A stretch of DNA of 64,000 bases from CAZKUN01 sp964555935 (lineage in GTDB: Bacteria; Armatimonadota; Zipacnadia; Zipacnadales; VGFC01). The stretch spans positions 51,276 to 115,275 of the forward strand of contig CAZKUN010000002.1 of the NCBI GenBank assembly GCA_964555935.1, read 5' to 3'. A program made the translations under genes and the position numbers. This document shows, piece after piece, positions 52,316 to 61,116 of the stretch (the first letter of the stretch is position 1; every line of letters begins with the position of its first letter). The notes beneath the pieces were generated by a model. The model searched no databases. It had not been told where the DNA came from and was given only the letters and a program-made list of their open reading frames with translations.

Positions 52316-54943
52316 TCATTCAGCCACCTTCGGCACGATGACCGCGACTTCCCACCAGTCATCCAGCGAGACCTCCACCGTGTAGGCATCGCCGCGCGCC
52401 TCGATCCTCGCCTCCGCATCGCGTTCGCGGCCTCGGGAATCAAACAGCATCACCTCCGGCTCAGCGCTGTGGGGCCATGGGAAGCTTCCGGAGACGCACG
52501 TGATCAGCCGCTCCTCACCGAGTATCCACCCCTCGTGAAGCTCTACCGGCGTGAAGGGGAACATGTGATTCAGCGGCCCGAACTCGCCGCCGCGCTCGCC
52601 TTCGGATGGGAAGTTCGTGCTGTAGCAATAGTAGAGCAACCCGTAGCGCAGGTGCGTGATGAGCGTGCGCATGAAGAAGTCGGCGCCGGCCGTGTTCGGG
52701 AAGGAGTGCCCGAGCCCAATCGGCGAATGGAGCTGGCCCTTCGCCATCGGCCAGTGCTCCGGCGGACCGTTCGTCGTCAGCGGGTCATACCCTTGGGTCT
52801 CCATGAAACGGAAACTGCGCAGGCTCTGGAGTTCGTTGGCCACCGGATGCGAGTTGGCGACTACCGTCTTCCCGCGATCCAACCCAAACTTCACCCATTC
52901 GGCTCGCGCCTCGGCGCTTATCAGCCCGACGTCGGCGATCTGCTCGGTGACGTTGCCCGCGGGGTCGAGGCGGACGGTGCGACCGTCCCAGCGCTCGCGC
53001 GTGTGGCGATCGCTGGCCACGCTGAACGCGAGGCTGAACTGGTCGATGTACACGCCGTCGAAGCCGACCTCATCCAAGAGCCAGCCCATTTGCTCGAGCA
53101 TGTGCGCGTGGCGATGGTTGCCGGTCTCCGGATAGACCATCAGGTTCAGCGCCGGCGGCTCCTTGTAGTGGCTCACGTACCAACAATCGAGAAGGGCGGT
53201 GCCGTCAGCCTGTCGGACGACAGAATCGCGCCACGGCGACGCATCGATATGAGCCGTCATTCCCGGCGCCGCCGGCTGGCGGTACTCCCCGCCATTGTCA
53301 CGTCCGATCAGCCAACCCTCCTCCGGGATGGAATCTCCGAAGAACGTCAGCGGGACCGGCACGAGGTTCGTCTCGATGCACGAGAGGAACACCGCGTCCG
53401 GCACGATCTCGCGCAGAAACGCCATCGCTTCCGTCATCATCTCGCGGTACTCATCGCGCGTGTACGGCCACCCGTTGTAGTACTCAAACCACGGAACGAG
53501 CGCGAAGAGCTTCAGGTGCTTGCGCTCAAGCAGGCGCCGCGCGGCCTGGCGCCCCGCGTCCGTGTCGAGCTGGCGGATGTCGAAGAAATCGAACGGGCCG
53601 TCAACCGTGTAGTTCACATCCCAGTCGCGCCGAACCGCGTTGATGAAGTCCCAATAATCTACCGAACCGGGATAGAGCGCCCAGCGCATGGTGTACGTCT
53701 CCCCCGGCGCAATCCCCAGTTGGTCTGTCCGGAAGCTCGTCTCATTGACGAGCGCTCTCGTTCCCATTTGCAGGCGAAGAGCATTGTCCTCCGCGACCGC
53801 GCCGAGGCCGCTGTCGCGCTGGGCAGCGAATACGGTGGGCTGTTCGGGGAACCGCCCGGACGCGTGGGCCGCGGCTTCCAAGCCGTTCAGCCGCGCGGAT
53901 AGCGGCGGCTCCGGCGAGATGATCGAGTGCTTCACCGACATGCCGAGCACATCATCGGTGAGGTTGGTGACTGAATCCGCGACCTCGATGCGCCCGGCCG
54001 CGCGAGTGACGCGCCGCTCCAATCGGTACGCCTGGCCGCTTGCCTTCACCGTGGTGTTCCCGGCCTTCACGGTCGCTTTGGGGCGCCAACCGTCCTCGCC
54101 ATCGACCTCGCGCAGGCAGGTGAGGTGGTTGAGCCCCATCGCAGGTTCTTGGGGATAGGAGAAAGATGACTCCACGAACCAGACCTCGTCGCCGGATTCG
54201 ACCTGCAGCCCACCGGCCGGGGCCACGCGGACCGTCTCGGGGCCTCCCGGCAGCAAGCGCCCTCGAGATCGCGCGCGCTTGGCGTAACTCGCGCCTCTGA
54301 GCCCGTCCACCTCGCTTTCGGGGACCGCGCCCAGGGCGAGGTCCTCGACGACGAGTTCCATGCCCTCGGGCAGATCGTCGTTCCAGAATTTGGCGAGCGC
54401 GGTGTTGACCAGAGTCAGCTCGTGTTCCTCATCGCCATCCATCAGGTCGTCGACATCGACCAGGTACCAATAGCCCTCTTCGACGTCGGTGAGCACGTCT
54501 CCGGCGAGGTCGGGATCCTCCGGGCCGAAGAACACTTGGAGACACGGGAACCCGGATCGGTTCTCGACCAACTCGACCTCGGGATAGTTCGTGTGGGTGG
54601 TGGCGAAGATGAGTTGCCGGTTCAGCACTCGAGGCCAACCGTCCTCAGACATGCGGCCCACCGGCTCCTCGTCGATCAGCAGCGCGAGGTAGTTGTTCCA
54701 GCCCGCGGGATGGGCGTAGTGCAGCCTGGCCCTGAAGCGCAGGCATAGGACCGTGTTGTCTGGAGCCTCCACGTGGGGAATGGCGATGGTCAAGCGCGAC
54801 GGCTCGTGAACGATGGGAAGCCTGGCGGCGTCTCCTGCTTGCCACAACTCGTGCCAAGCGATGCTCGTCGCCAACGGGCGGTCCTGGGCTCGTAGCGCTG
54901 GGGTCGACGTGATGGCCAGCGCGAGCAGGCAAACGCCTCTCAT
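52316..54943 (-). CDS. Secreted TIM-barrel putative glycoside hydrolase, related to the protein at 39733-42699
   Basis: An 875-residue exported protein; signal peptide MRGVCLLALAITSTPALRAQ. The N-terminal ~300 residues are beta-sandwich. The barrel shares several landmarks with the gene at 39733: VDYWDFINAVRRDWDVNYTV (there DYYSFINVARRLLDVNF), GFDGVYIDQFSLAF (there GADGVYWDEHEY), and the C-terminal LGEERLITCVSGSFPW (there EERIITKVSGKFGW). The GxDGVYxD strand end is a likely catalytic site. No CAZy family is recognised. It lacks the CBM9 module of its relative. Confidence 0.72.
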   Translation of the reverse strand: MRGVCLLALAITSTPALRAQDRPLATSIAWHELWQAGDAARLPIVHEPSRLTIAIPHVEAPDNTVLCLRFRARLHYAHPAGWNNYLALLIDEEPVGRMSEDGWPRVLNRQLIFATTHTNYPEVELVENRSGFPCLQVFFGPEDPDLAGDVLTDVEEGYWYLVDVDDLMDGDEEHELTLVNTALAKFWNDDLPEGMELVVEDLALGAVPESEVDGLRGASYAKRARSRGRLLPGGPETVRVAPAGGLQVESGDEVWFVESSFSYPQEPAMGLNHLTCLREVDGEDGWRPKATVKAGNTTVKASGQAYRLERRVTRAAGRIEVADSVTNLTDDVLGMSVKHSIISPEPPLSARLNGLEAAAHASGRFPEQPTVFAAQRDSGLGAVAEDNALRLQMGTRALVNETSFRTDQLGIAPGETYTMRWALYPGSVDYWDFINAVRRDWDVNYTVDGPFDFFDIRQLDTDAGRQAARRLLERKHLKLFALVPWFEYYNGWPYTRDEYREMMTEAMAFLREIVPDAVFLSCIETNLVPVPLTFFGDSIPEEGWLIGRDNGGEYRQPAAPGMTAHIDASPWRDSVVRQADGTALLDCWYVSHYKEPPALNLMVYPETGNHRHAHMLEQMGWLLDEVGFDGVYIDQFSLAFSVASDRHTRERWDGRTVRLDPAGNVTEQIADVGLISAEARAEWVKFGLDRGKTVVANSHPVANELQSLRSFRFMETQGYDPLTTNGPPEHWPMAKGQLHSPIGLGHSFPNTAGADFFMRTLITHLRYGLLYYCYSTNFPSEGERGGEFGPLNHMFPFTPVELHEGWILGEERLITCVSGSFPWPHSAEPEVMLFDSRGRERDAEARIEARGDAYTVEVSLDDWWEVAVIVPKVAE

Positions 54944-55061
54944 GGAGGGGGATCCTCATCATGCGTGATATCGGACTGCGTTCCGCCCGAGGCGCGCCCC
55001 GTCCTCCCCGTGGCGACTCAAGAGCGCGCGGCAGGAGTGGCCAAACCCACCGCGAAAGGCG

Positions 55062-55067
55062 TATAGT
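55062..55067 (+). promoter_or_regulatory. Possible -10 element for the SulP gene
   Basis: TATAGT at 55062-55067, with a poor -35 candidate TGGCCA (55038-55043, 18-base spacer). It lies just before the GGAGG of the SulP gene. This is the best promoter-like element in the 147-base divergent interval, and it is weak. Confidence 0.25.
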
Positions 55068-55090
55068 ACCTGACTGGAGGGCATCAGCAC

Positions 55091-56773
55091 TTGCTTCAGA
55101 GGATCTTCCCCTGCATTCAGTGGATGGGCGCATACGACAGAGCGAACCTGCGCGGCGATCTGGTAGCCGGCGTGACCGTCGCAGTTCTCCTGATACCTCA
55201 GGCGATGGCCTACGCAATGCTGGCCGGCCTGCCACCCGTCCACGGGCTCTACGCTTCCGTCTTCCCCCTGCTGGCCTACGCGCTGGTCGGTTCTTCGCGA
55301 CACCTGGCGATCGGCCCGACGGCGATCGTGTCCATCCTCGTCTTCGCGGGTTGCTCCGCGCTCGCGCGGCCCGGCTCGCCCGAGTACATTGGCTACGCGA
55401 CCGTGCTCGCCCTGGCGGTTGGCGTGATCCAGATCGCGCTGGGACTCCTGAAGATGGGGTTCCTCATCAACTTCGTGTCCCACGCCGTCGTCAGCGGCTT
55501 CACGACCGGCGCGGCGATCCTCATCTGTCTCGCGCAGATGAAGCACCTTCTTGGCGTCGACGTCGAGAGCGGGGACCGCGCGATCGAGATAGCCGTGCTG
55601 CTGGTCCATGAGATCGGCGAGACGCACGTGCTGACGGCCTGTCTCGGCGTCGGGTCGCTTATCGCCGTCTTCATCTTCGGCGCGAAGCGAAAGCCCGGAC
55701 CGTTAGTGGCCGTCGTGGCCAGCACCGTGCTCGTCTATGCGCTGAGATGGGACAAACTAGGCGTGGCCACAGTCGGCGCCGTGCCCCGCGGAATGCCTGC
55801 CGTCGCGCTACCCGGAATCAACATGGAGTCGATGAGGACTCTCGGTCCGGTCATCGGCGTAATCGCAGCCATCAGCTACATGGAGTCGATGGCTCTCGTT
55901 CAGCTCATCGCAGCCAAAGAGAGATACAGGGTCGGACCGAACATGGAGTTGCGCGCCATCGGCTTCGCAAACGCGGTGAGCGCGCTGTTCCAGGGCTACC
56001 CCGTGACCGGCAGCTTCTCCAGGACCGCGGTGAACTACCACGCCGGCGCGAAGACGGGGATGGCTGGTCTGATCACGGCCGTGCTAATCCTGCCGGCGCT
56101 GCTCTTCTTGACGCCCGTCTTCCAGTACATGCCCAAGGCCGTTCTCGGCGCGATTATCATCGTCGCCGCTGCGAAACTCATTGACACGCGGATGATCCGC
56201 CACCTATTCCTGGTGGATGCCAAGGATGGCTGGACGCTTGTTATCACGACGCTCACCGTGCTCATCTACGGGATCGAGGCAGGCATCATCACCGGCGTGG
56301 TCTTCTCGCTCGTGCTGTTCATCTGGCGCAGCTCGCACCCCCATACAGCAGAACTCGGGTACATCGCGCACGAGGGCGCGTTCCGCGATGTCGAGCGATT
56401 CCCCACGGCCTACGTCGACCCGCGCGCGCTGATCCTGAGGCTGGATCGCTCGATCTACTTCGCGAACTTCGGGTTCATCGAGGACCGGCTGCGCGAGGCC
56501 ATGGCCGAGAAGCCTGACCTGGAGTGGGTTGTGCTGGACGTGTCCGGGGTGAATGATGTCGACGGCGCTGCGGTACACGCGCTCGAGGGCATCGTCGAGA
56601 GATGCGAGGCGTCGGCAATCCGGCTCATGTTCGCCGGGATGAAAGGTCCCGTCCGCGACACGTTCATAAAGGCCGGATGGGACGAGCACCACCACAAAGA
56701 CCGTCTCACCTACCTCACCGTCGAGCACGCGATGGAGCAGACGGACCTCTTCGACACGACCGTGTGGCCCTAG
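55091..56773 (+). CDS. SulP-family anion (sulfate/bicarbonate-type) permease with STAS domain
   Basis: A 560-residue membrane protein of the SLC26/SulP family. The N-terminal hydrophobic domain (about 25-420) has VAVLLIPQAMAYAMLAGLPP and the following GLYASVFPLLAYALVGSSR, HLAIGPTAIVS, GYPVTGSFSRTAVNYHAG and about a dozen membrane segments. The C-terminal STAS domain (about 440-555) has DRSIYFANFGFIEDRL and WVVLDVSGVNDVDGAAVHAL. It starts at TTG 55091 with GGAGG 10 bases upstream. Substrates of the family include sulfate, bicarbonate and other anions. With a sulfatase in the locus, uptake or efflux of sulfate is plausible. Its TAG stop overlaps the next minus-strand gene by 4 bases (CTAG). Confidence 0.92.
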   Translation: MLQRIFPCIQWMGAYDRANLRGDLVAGVTVAVLLIPQAMAYAMLAGLPPVHGLYASVFPLLAYALVGSSRHLAIGPTAIVSILVFAGCSALARPGSPEYIGYATVLALAVGVIQIALGLLKMGFLINFVSHAVVSGFTTGAAILICLAQMKHLLGVDVESGDRAIEIAVLLVHEIGETHVLTACLGVGSLIAVFIFGAKRKPGPLVAVVASTVLVYALRWDKLGVATVGAVPRGMPAVALPGINMESMRTLGPVIGVIAAISYMESMALVQLIAAKERYRVGPNMELRAIGFANAVSALFQGYPVTGSFSRTAVNYHAGAKTGMAGLITAVLILPALLFLTPVFQYMPKAVLGAIIIVAAAKLIDTRMIRHLFLVDAKDGWTLVITTLTVLIYGIEAGIITGVVFSLVLFIWRSSHPHTAELGYIAHEGAFRDVERFPTAYVDPRALILRLDRSIYFANFGFIEDRLREAMAEKPDLEWVVLDVSGVNDVDGAAVHALEGIVERCEASAIRLMFAGMKGPVRDTFIKAGWDEHHHKDRLTYLTVEHAMEQTDLFDTTVWP

Positions 56774-59769
56774 TCCAGCCGAAAGCGGAAGCCGCGCGCG
56801 AGGCGCGCGTCGCCGGGCGCGTCAAGCGAGATGCTGTACGTTATTTCCCAACTCTCGCTCTCGGGGTCGTAGTCTGCCTGCCAGAAGTCGCTCCCATGCA
56901 CCGACTGATCCACCACCTGCCACTCCCCTCCCACTTGCATCTCAAGCACGGGATCGCGGAAGCCGGATAGCCCGCCGATCGTGACCGGCACGTAGCCCAG
57001 GCCACCGGTCACGGTGAACTCAGCGCGGTCTGAGTCTGCTCGGATCAGCGTGGGCCGGCGTCGAGTCAACTCGCCGACGGTGACGCCGACCTCGAGGTCA
57101 TTGCCGATGGCCTCTCGATGGATCATCCGCCACGTGTTCTCCCACTCGCCCAGCGCCGCGCGCAGGTTCTCGTTCGGGCCGTAGTAATCGTCGGCGCGTT
57201 GCGGCACTACGATGTGCTCGATAGTGGCCTCAACGTAGTCGCCGGGCTGGAGTTCGGTCACATTGGGCGGGGGGACGATATCGATGAGCGACGTATCCGA
57301 TGCGCGCACCTTCGCGCCGCGCTCGGCGGCCCAGGGCCGCGCCGGCTTCCCGCCGAGACGGGCGTCCCACTCGCGAATGACGATCCCTCGGTTGGCCCAA
57401 GCGCCCTCGTCCTCCTGGCGCCGGACGGCCTCGTGCATGCTGAACCACGCGGCGCGACCCGTGACCTCCACGGGCTGCGTCTTGTACTCGCCGCCGCCCC
57501 AGGACGTCTCCCACTCCTCGATCAGCCCATCCTCGTTGCCTCGCGCGAACTTGCGCTCGCCCGTGTAACTGTAATCGTCGCCGCCGCATTGGAAGAGCAC
57601 GAGCCGGCTGAAGCGCGTCGGCTCGTTGATATCGTAACGCAGACGATAGACGCCGCGAGTGATGTCGTCCGTGCGGTGGAGGCTGGTCGTGAACTTGAGG
57701 TCGATCTTGCCATCGGGGCTCTGGCCGGAGTACTCGGTCTCGGTCAGGACTGGGCACGTCCGGCGCCGCATCGTCTTCATGCGGGAGTTCCACTGCTTCT
57801 CACCGGACTCGTCGTAGTAGACGAGGAAGTCCGCGCCACCGACGTTGTGCGTCCAGCCCCACTGGCGATTGGGCGTGGCCCCCATGGCAGATACCATCAA
57901 CGGGCGCGTGTCGAGCACGGACCCGCCCACCTGGCCCTGGTCCGGCTCGAAACAGATCGACTCCCCCCACGCGCCGAGGGCGGCTTCGTCCCATTGCTGA
58001 TTGCCACCCCAACCGATCAGGGAGAGCTGAGACTGCGATGCCGCCGCGACGCCGCCCCAATGGCCGTAGCAGAGCGTGAGTTCGAGCTGCAGTTGCGAGC
58101 GAGCCGGCAGGCGGAGCATCGTCGCCGCGTTCAGCCAGACGTTGCCCGTGCCGTGCCAGTCCTTGCTGATCTGGACGGGAATCCCAGTCGGGAAGCCGTC
58201 GGCGTCGCGCAGCATGACGCTCAGTCCCGTCACCTGCGACAGCCCCCGGATGTTCCCCAAGCCCTTCTGCGTCTTCGCGAAAACGAGCCTGAGAGGGACC
58301 TCAGCATCCTCGGAATTGGCGAGGTCCAGCCTCACCCGCTCAATGGCGTCGTTGTGCTCGCCTTGCGGGGTCAGCGAATCGAGATCGATGCGATGCCAGC
58401 CGTGAAGGGCGTCATGCTCGACAGGGCATTCATCGCCGGAGACGATGTCAGTCGCCTTCACGTTCGGCAGGTCAGCTTGGGCATCCCACAGAACCACCGA
58501 GGCCGCGCGCGACTCACCGATGGGCCAGGCCTCTCCGTCGGCGCTCTCACCGGAGAAGGAGCCATCCGCGGATTCCAGAGCGATGGTTGCGCGGGCGTTC
58601 CTCCAGGGCTCGCCAGGACGCTCGATCGCCGCGTCGCCGGGCCGATCGAAGGACCACTCGCGGGCCAGCGACTCAGCAATGGGGTTCCCGGGTGCCTTGT
58701 GGAGGGCTTGCAGTTCTTCCGCCGATAGCGCGCTGCTGTACAGCCGCACCTCATCCAGCACGCCCCGGAAGCGATCCTGTTGTCCATCCTGTCGGTGGCC
58801 GAAGCAGAGCGCCCCATCGCCGGGCGTACGAGGGAGGCCTATCTCCTTCGCGGCGTGCTGGCGGCCATCGATGAAGAGCCGAAGCTCGGAGCCATCGTAG
58901 GTCATCGCGACATGGTGCCAGGCCTCCGTGGTGATGATCCCATGCGGGCCGCGGACGAGGTGGACGTTCTCACGTCCGCCGCCGATATTCAGGTAAGCGC
59001 AGAGCTGTCGCCTGGCCATCTGGAAGCCGTAGTTGCCCTCAACCCACTCGTTGCCGTTCTTGCAGATCATCCACGCTCGTTGCTCGGCGACGCCTTCCTC
59101 ATCGGGCATGAAGACCCACGCGGAGAGCGTGAGTTGCTCGGGCTCGAGTTCAGGCGAGGCATCGAAGTCGAGACGATTCGTGCCGTCGAAGGCATGACCG
59201 TTGCCCACGCGACCGAAGGACGGTCCTGACGTAATCGTCTCGTGGCGAGGCGCTACTTCGAGACTCATTGCCAATCGGTCGGGCCATGATGTGGTCTCGA
59301 ATCGGGCATCGCACGGCAGTTCGCGCCCCTCATCATCGGCGAAACGCAATCCAACGATGTCGCTGCGATTGAGGAAGCGCCCGTGTTCGATCAAGCGGGC
59401 AGATGTGGGGATCGGTTCGTCTGAGGCGCCAGTCCCCACGCACGTGTAGAGGCGTCCGTCGACGGTGATCGCAAGACCAAGATCAGCTCCAGGCAGAGCG
59501 CCCAACGCGCCATTCCCCGCGCCGAATTGGGCGATGCCAGGCTGGTCGACGTCCAGCGCCACTGCGTACCGGCCCGTCTCGAATGCGCGCAGTCGCTTCC
59601 CCTCGGGCGAGCGCTCGCGCAGGCCGTGCATCCACCACATGTGACCGTAGTCATCTGCGCGGGGCATGCACTCAGTCGGAGTCACAACGCGTAGCGGCCC
59701 GTCCTGGCCGAGGGCCACTGTCGGGAGGAGAAGTAGCAGTCCAAGCGCGGCAACTGTGCAAGGGTTCAT
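56770..59769 (-). CDS. Secreted LamG-domain protein of unknown function
   Basis: A 999-residue exported protein; signal peptide MNPCTVAALGLLLLLPTVALG. A LamG/concanavalin domain spans about 185-365 (GRVGNGHAFDGTNRLDF; TLSAWVFMPDEEG; WHHVAMTYDGSELRLFIDG; LDEVRLYSSALSAEEL). The remaining ~630 residues are largely beta-sandwich and unassigned, with aromatic-rich stretches (YVEATIEHIVVP; GDDYSYTGERKF). It is probably carbohydrate-binding, or a polysaccharide-active protein of an unrecognised family. It is followed upstream by a hairpin (59800-59832) that isolates it from the aldo/keto-reductase-like gene. Confidence 0.75.
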   Translation of the reverse strand: MNPCTVAALGLLLLLPTVALGQDGPLRVVTPTECMPRADDYGHMWWMHGLRERSPEGKRLRAFETGRYAVALDVDQPGIAQFGAGNGALGALPGADLGLAITVDGRLYTCVGTGASDEPIPTSARLIEHGRFLNRSDIVGLRFADDEGRELPCDARFETTSWPDRLAMSLEVAPRHETITSGPSFGRVGNGHAFDGTNRLDFDASPELEPEQLTLSAWVFMPDEEGVAEQRAWMICKNGNEWVEGNYGFQMARRQLCAYLNIGGGRENVHLVRGPHGIITTEAWHHVAMTYDGSELRLFIDGRQHAAKEIGLPRTPGDGALCFGHRQDGQQDRFRGVLDEVRLYSSALSAEELQALHKAPGNPIAESLAREWSFDRPGDAAIERPGEPWRNARATIALESADGSFSGESADGEAWPIGESRAASVVLWDAQADLPNVKATDIVSGDECPVEHDALHGWHRIDLDSLTPQGEHNDAIERVRLDLANSEDAEVPLRLVFAKTQKGLGNIRGLSQVTGLSVMLRDADGFPTGIPVQISKDWHGTGNVWLNAATMLRLPARSQLQLELTLCYGHWGGVAAASQSQLSLIGWGGNQQWDEAALGAWGESICFEPDQGQVGGSVLDTRPLMVSAMGATPNRQWGWTHNVGGADFLVYYDESGEKQWNSRMKTMRRRTCPVLTETEYSGQSPDGKIDLKFTTSLHRTDDITRGVYRLRYDINEPTRFSRLVLFQCGGDDYSYTGERKFARGNEDGLIEEWETSWGGGEYKTQPVEVTGRAAWFSMHEAVRRQEDEGAWANRGIVIREWDARLGGKPARPWAAERGAKVRASDTSLIDIVPPPNVTELQPGDYVEATIEHIVVPQRADDYYGPNENLRAALGEWENTWRMIHREAIGNDLEVGVTVGELTRRRPTLIRADSDRAEFTVTGGLGYVPVTIGGLSGFRDPVLEMQVGGEWQVVDQSVHGSDFWQADYDPESESWEITYSISLDAPGDARLARGFRFRLD

Positions 59770-59799
59770 GTTGAGTCACCTAACGTCCCACAAGCGCGG

Positions 59800-59832
59800 A
59801 AAGGCCCGCCGGATGAGCTGCGGCGGGCCTTT
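59800..59832 (-). terminator. Hairpin downstream of the aldo/keto-reductase-like gene
   Basis: AAAGGCCCGCCG (59800-59811) and CGGCGGGCCTTT (59821-59832) are perfect 12-base inverted arms around a 9-base loop. The stem lies 27 bases beyond the stop at 59860 on the minus strand. It ends in CCTTT, without a long U tract, so it could terminate or just stabilise the transcript. Confidence 0.65.
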
Positions 59833-59859
59833 CGCTAGCTACCATCGCGTTTCCTGTGT

Positions 59860-61026
59860 CTAGGTCAGGACCGCGTGAGCCGCCCTAAGCTTCTCGCGGA
59901 CAGCCATGCCTTGCGGGCAGGCCGCCTCACACGCGCCACAGTCGCCGCAACGGTTCGCGCGACGCTCGGCCGGAAGCCCGGCGTACATCTTCCGCGCGCC
60001 CTTGGGGGTCTCGTAGACGCTGGCGTATGTCTCGTAGCGAAGAGTCTCCGGGATCGCGACCCCATTCGGGCAGGCACCCGTGCACTTGCCGCAATAGCTG
60101 CACTGATTCAGCCGCGCGTATTCGCGGAGGACCTCGATGGCGCCAACCTCGTTGGGCGTTGGCTCGATGCCATCCGTCGAGAGGTTGTCGATGAATTGCT
60201 CGAAATTCACCGTCCGCGGCGTCACGGCCGTGACGCCCTCAAAGCTCAGGACGCCCTTGATGACCGCCGCGCCCCACTTGCCGTCCGGGCCGAGGAACGG
60301 TTCAATCCTGGCCCGCGTGGCGGCGTCGGTCTTGGCGCGGTTCACGGCGCCCATGACTTTCTTGGCGATGATGCCGACGTCCTTCGCCTTGGCGAGCTTG
60401 AGCACGTCCTGCATCTCAGGAGTGGGGCTCAGGCCGCCCGTTGCCGGCTGGAGGTGGTCGAAGAGATCGGTCTCGAGCATTGCGGCGCACACGATCGCCG
60501 GCTCCACGTGCTGCGCGGCGGAGAGATGTTTGACCTTGCCCTCAGCTTTCAACCGGTCGAAGGCCTTGAGCATCCCCGTCTTCGCGGTCACGTCCTCGGG
60601 AGTCTTGTAGATCGAGTGCAGCTTGAAGGAGTCGATGTAGTCGAGTCCGAGGTTCTTGCGCGCCCACTCGAACTGGGCGTACGCGCCGTCCTCCTCGAAG
60701 GAATCGATGACCACATCACAGTACCATGTCTCGCGATCGATGTTCTTGAGCGCGTCGGGCAGGCCCGGCCAGCCGCCGATCTTGTGCCAGTAGTTGATGC
60801 CCGCGTCCACCGCTTCCTGGTAGAGCCATTCATTCCAGTCCCACGCCGCGACGACGTGGGAGGTCATGAATTCGGTGCGCCCCAGCCTGCGGTAGACGAC
60901 GCGGGTCTTCTTCTCATCCTGGGCGCTTGCGGTGCCCGCGGTGAGGGCAGCTCCGGCTCCGGCCGCGGCGGCGTTTCCCAAGAAACGGCGGCGTGAAAGA
61001 CGCTTGCATTCGTCGTGAGGCGACAT
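59860..61026 (-). CDS. Tat-exported aldo/keto-reductase-like protein with two C-terminal 4Fe-4S motifs; catalytic tetrad degraded
   Basis: A 388-residue protein. The Tat signal SRRRFLGNAAAAGAGAALTA ends near ASAQ. The AKR barrel begins VVYRRLGRTEFMTSHVVAAW. The usual NFFDTAxxYG segment reads INYWHKIGGWPG, and the strand normally carrying the catalytic Lys reads VVIDSFEEDG; only the H in FKLHSIYKT resembles the tetrad. Two ferredoxin-like cysteine clusters follow near the C-terminus: CSYCGKCTGACPNG and CGDCGACEAACPQG. It may therefore be an electron carrier or a redox protein with changed chemistry. The ATG at 61026 has AAGGAGG upstream. It lies 90 bases after the tandem coiled-coil genes and shares their strand. 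Confidence 0.82.
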   Translation of the reverse strand: MSPHDECKRLSRRRFLGNAAAAGAGAALTAGTASAQDEKKTRVVYRRLGRTEFMTSHVVAAWDWNEWLYQEAVDAGINYWHKIGGWPGLPDALKNIDRETWYCDVVIDSFEEDGAYAQFEWARKNLGLDYIDSFKLHSIYKTPEDVTAKTGMLKAFDRLKAEGKVKHLSAAQHVEPAIVCAAMLETDLFDHLQPATGGLSPTPEMQDVLKLAKAKDVGIIAKKVMGAVNRAKTDAATRARIEPFLGPDGKWGAAVIKGVLSFEGVTAVTPRTVNFEQFIDNLSTDGIEPTPNEVGAIEVLREYARLNQCSYCGKCTGACPNGVAIPETLRYETYASVYETPKGARKMYAGLPAERRANRCGDCGACEAACPQGMAVREKLRAAHAVLT

Positions 61027-61062
61027 CAGCGGTGCCTCCTTGAGGTGATGAACATGCAACCA

Positions 61063-61093
61063 GCGGCGGCGGGGCAATCCGCCCCGCCGCCGC
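61063..61093 (-). terminator. GC-rich perfect hairpin between the coiled-coil array and the aldo/keto-reductase-like gene
   Basis: GCGGCGGCGGGGC (61063-61075) and GCCCCGCCGCCGC (61081-61093) are perfect 13-base inverted arms with a 5-base AATCC loop, 23 bases after the stop of the last coiled-coil gene. No U tract follows, so this is an attenuator or processing stem as likely as a terminator. Confidence 0.55.
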
Positions 61094-61116
61094 GTGCCAG
61101 CCAACAGACACGGCCC

